From positions 372,001 through 436,000 of the forward strand of contig CBFHTK010000003.1 in NCBI GenBank assembly GCA_965658745.1: a stretch of DNA of 64,000 nucleotides, written 5' to 3'. Below, piece after piece: positions 61,554 to 64,000 of this stretch. Each line of letters opens with the position of its first letter. The first letter of the stretch is position 1. Source of the DNA: JAHDFB01 sp965658745 (lineage in GTDB: Bacteria > Bacteroidota > Bacteroidia > Chitinophagales > Saprospiraceae). Position numbers and translations under genes: made by a program. The notes under the pieces are model-generated. The model had not been told where the DNA came from and did no database searches. It saw only the letters and a list, made by a program, of their open reading frames with translations.

Positions 61554-64000
61554 TTATAATCCACTAGGATCAAACTTACGATTGATACCAAACCACTTAA
61601 TGGTTTTTTGAGCACCTGTTTGCTCATCTAATACATGAATCAAATAAACACCGCTAGAAACCGGAATTCCCGCACTGTTCTTAAGGTTCCATACAACTGA
61701 AGCTTCCTCTTGAGAGAAATTAACACTTGCTGTTGCTCTGTTAACTCCTAGTCTCATAGCATCTCTTTTGAACTGTGCTATAAATCGACCATCCAAAGAA
61801 TAAATAGAGATAGTTGCAACCTGCGGAACATTAGTAATTTTAACTCTTGTATCGTTCTGAGTCACCTCGTAAGTTGAGTTTCCATAATATGGATTTGGAA
61901 CTACATTCACATTTGACAACGCATCGTCAATAGTAGTTTCGTCGACAGGCACCGCCTCTTTACCACGAATTTCAAATTCATATATCGGATTCAATCCTTC
62001 TCTAGGCTCAAAGTCATCTTCTACAAAATCAAGCTCCTCACCAAAAGTGTTGTCAACTCTCAATTTGATAGTAACGTCGTTTGGAATCAAACCTTCTTGA
62101 TATGACAACAACTCGTTACCAGGATTAACTAGTGGAATACCAGTCCAAGTAATCCACCGGAGTCCTCTCAACTTCTTATTTGTTGCAGATCCTTCTTCAT
62201 AAAACTCTACCAATGACTGGCATTCATCATACTCTGTTCTAGTCACGTAAATCGTATGTTGACCACCTGTAAGGAAATTCCATATAGAGAAGTCTTTACC
62301 TTCAGGAGTTTCAACTGCTAGAACTGAGTTAGGATTCCAAGTCATATCACGACCAATGTTTCCAACTAAGTCACTATATTCTCCACCATAAGTAGAATTC
62401 TCTCCGAAGAAAATATTTAAGCGTTCTCCTGTTTCAACATCAACTGCATAACCAGGAAACCAACCGAAACCTACTGTTCCGTCTCCTTCTTCTTGAGGAT
62501 CACCATTTTCATCAACTTGATCTCTAGAAACTGAAGGATGTGATCTCATTTCAAGCTGAACCGCATCTCCTTCTTGATCATAAGCAGCATCGTAGAATTC
62601 TACGTGAGAAGTCTCCACAACTATACATTTACTCCACTTCGATCTGTCTGATGTGAATACTATGTCAACATTGTTGAGATCCGCTAAATCAAGACGTGAT
62701 TGAACATTACCGGCAATACTTGTATTCTGTCTCATTGCTGGAGTAATGATCTGTCCGCCGAAATCTGCCAACTTAAGAGGAAGCATGTTTACCCCACTTG
62801 TGTTTCTTAAATTGCCAGCAGGATCAGATTCGTTCGCTTGCCCTTGATCTAAATAATTATAGAAAGGAACATTTGCACCTTGTGGTCCTCCATTTGGCAA
62901 GAAAGACAACCATTGATTGTTTAATGGATCAGCATACTCTAATGTTGCACCAACATACTCACCTGGTTGTAAGTCCTCTTCAGGTTCATTAGAAACATCT
63001 TCTTCACGAGAAATATTAATTGAGAAACCATACTCTCTTAAAATTCTTTCATCAACGCTCTCTAAGTTTCCATATGACTTAAATACTGCTCCATTGTCAA
63101 GATCTGTGAGGATCCAACCTGAGTCATCACTCGGTTCCATTCTACCATCATCATCGAATTCCCCATTAATTTCAAGTCTAAACTTACCGTCTCTAACATC
63201 AATAGGATTTACAATATTAATTCGTAACGGACTCGATGCCTCCTTGTATGTAACATCACCGTTCGTTGACCCTGCTAAAATCTTATCATACATATCATCT
63301 TCAAGTTCAACAAATTGACCTTGATTTCCAACTCCTTGTTTTCTTGTAACAATAGGACCGTCTCCGTAAAAAGTATTTAGAGCATCATAAACAATTGGTC
63401 TTGGAACAACTGTTACCACACCAAATGTTCTACGACCAGTTATAAATGGACGCTGCTGCCCTATTCCTGTTTGTGGATTAAATGGTTCATACTCATTATA
63501 TCCGTAAGCCACAGCAAAGAAATAATACTCTTTATGATTTATAAGTCTTGGAGATCCCTGACTAAAAGCATCCTCTGTAATACTAAAACTATGCCTTATG
63601 CCATTATCTGAGCCTACAACTTCGAGCTCTGGTGTATAGACTAACTCATTATTACCTGGCAATGGGTTAACTTGAGATGTCCAATTATACATTGTTGTTA
63701 CATTATTAACAACATCTACTTGTCTTACTAACCTAGCATTTTCGATATCATCAAGATTACTAGACGAATTCGGAGTTCTCAATTGATACAATAAATATCC
63801 TTCGAACTTGTAAGAAATATCATCGTCTGGTAGAGCCTTCGCTACTGAATCTGTAGCGAAAATGTCAACTTCAGAATACTCTTCGAATTTATTGTTTGAT
63901 AGGATTGTATCATTTGAAAGAAGTATGATTACCTGTCGATCAAGCTCTACAATATCTACATCTGGTCCTTGAGGACCATCAAGTGTTTGAAAACAATTAT
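61554..64000 (-). CDS. Large type IX cargo protein, N-terminus beyond the window
   Basis: The frame is open to the window edge on the minus strand, so the N-terminus is missing; the first start-like codon (TTG at 63791) is internal. At least 815 residues are present. The C-terminal domain has VPNPYYGNSTYEV, ISIYSLDGRFIAQFKR and VYLIHVLDEQTGAQKTIKWFGI, a type IX sorting domain similar to those linked to a PorV-family partner. The central region has extracellular beta-domains with acidic loops (for example DEDGDP-like stretches). It lies 26 bp before the PorV/PorQ-family gene, so the two are likely coexpressed. Confidence 0.85.
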   Translation of the reverse strand, partial: NCFQTLDGPQGPDVDIVELDRQVIILLSNDTILSNNKFEEYSEVDIFATDSVAKALPDDDISYKFEGYLLYQLRTPNSSSNLDDIENARLVRQVDVVNNVTTMYNWTSQVNPLPGNNELVYTPELEVVGSDNGIRHSFSITEDAFSQGSPRLINHKEYYFFAVAYGYNEYEPFNPQTGIGQQRPFITGRRTFGVVTVVPRPIVYDALNTFYGDGPIVTRKQGVGNQGQFVELEDDMYDKILAGSTNGDVTYKEASSPLRINIVNPIDVRDGKFRLEINGEFDDDGRMEPSDDSGWILTDLDNGAVFKSYGNLESVDERILREYGFSINISREEDVSNEPEEDLQPGEYVGATLEYADPLNNQWLSFLPNGGPQGANVPFYNYLDQGQANESDPAGNLRNTSGVNMLPLKLADFGGQIITPAMRQNTSIAGNVQSRLDLADLNNVDIVFTSDRSKWSKCIVVETSHVEFYDAAYDQEGDAVQLEMRSHPSVSRDQVDENGDPQEEGDGTVGFGWFPGYAVDVETGERLNIFFGENSTYGGEYSDLVGNIGRDMTWNPNSVLAVETPEGKDFSIWNFLTGGQHTIYVTRTEYDECQSLVEFYEEGSATNKKLRGLRWITWTGIPLVNPGNELLSYQEGLIPNDVTIKLRVDNTFGEELDFVEDDFEPREGLNPIYEFEIRGKEAVPVDETTIDDALSNVNVVPNPYYGNSTYEVTQNDTRVKITNVPQVATISIYSLDGRFIAQFKRDAMRLGVNRATASVNFSQEEASVVWNLKNSAGIPVSSGVYLIHVLDEQTGAQKTIKWFGINRKFDPSGL

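Noticed and set aside
1..64000. Possible CRISPR, toxin-antitoxin, restriction, prophage or insertion sequence.
   Set aside because: No array-like repeats, nuclease-methylase pairs, transposase or integrase signatures were found. YraN and the methyltransferase alone do not make a defence system.

Overview
The window looks like an ordinary, gene-dense stretch of chromosome from a Bacteroidota (Bacteroidetes) bacterium, most plausibly of the Saprospiria or a related marine or environmental lineage. The evidence is the type IX secretion machinery (a complete SprA, a PorV/PorQ-family barrel, and cargo proteins with type A or type B C-terminal sorting domains), the Bacteroidota-typical families DUF4270, DUF4286, DUF4290 and DUF5916, a menaquinone operon, low GC, and repeated TAnnTTTG promoter boxes. 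I saw no rRNA, tRNA, CRISPR array, phage or transposase gene. A run of 95 N at 25402-25496 and two single-base frameshifts, both explainable by an undercalled homopolymer, suggest a draft assembly with some residual errors.

Layout. 1-6521: three secreted type IX cargo proteins (a beta-helix protein cut by the window start, a partner overlapping it by 4 bp, and a convergent SprB-repeat/CHU_C protein). 6675-7448: a frameshifted SAM methyltransferase overlapping an unlisted 41-residue Cys/Lys-rich micro-protein. 7629-11361: a long-form PurF-like amidotransferase, the DNA clamp dnaN and nadD. 11362-12221: an 860-bp gene-free block with a 35-bp palindromic direct repeat at each side and a chain of small hairpins. 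12222-17677: a DUF1761 membrane protein, then a minus-strand operon of a VCBS/ASPIC lipoprotein, a class III aminotransferase and a TMEM220-like protein, joined by 1-nt TAATG overlaps. 17763-21566: menD-menC-menE. 21677-31120: galE, a DUF5916 outer-membrane protein, a SulP transporter, a zinc-ribbon membrane protein, purine nucleoside phosphorylase, a DUF4197 lipoprotein and an acyltransferase. 31275-36278: aspS, DUF4286, acyl-CoA dehydrogenase, a lipoprotein and a NUDIX hydrolase. 36278-44293: ruvA and the giant sprA. 44505-49624: purD, ribosomal protein L31, yraN, two SRPBCC proteins around a TonB-C-like gene with a disrupted start, and a thioredoxin-like protein. 49829-56171: murA, DUF4290, glmS, DUF4270 and a single-domain GT5 protein. 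56476-64000: YkvA, a membrane protein, a polysaccharide flippase, a HIT protein, greA, a PorV/PorQ-family protein and a large type IX cargo running off the window end.

Functionally the window combines surface export (SprA, PorV-type shuttle, cargo), envelope precursor synthesis (glmS, murA, galE, flippase), menaquinone synthesis, purine metabolism (purF, purD, PNP) and DNA or translation housekeeping (dnaN, ruvA, aspS, greA, L31). I do not see a convincing new multi-gene defence or metabolic system. The most interesting unexplained signals are small: a 14-base hairpin word with a GNRA-type loop (TTGGGCGNAAGCCC) occurring six times inside and between genes, the repeat-flanked gene-free block at 11.4-12.2 kb, and the 41-residue Cys/Lys-rich ORF.
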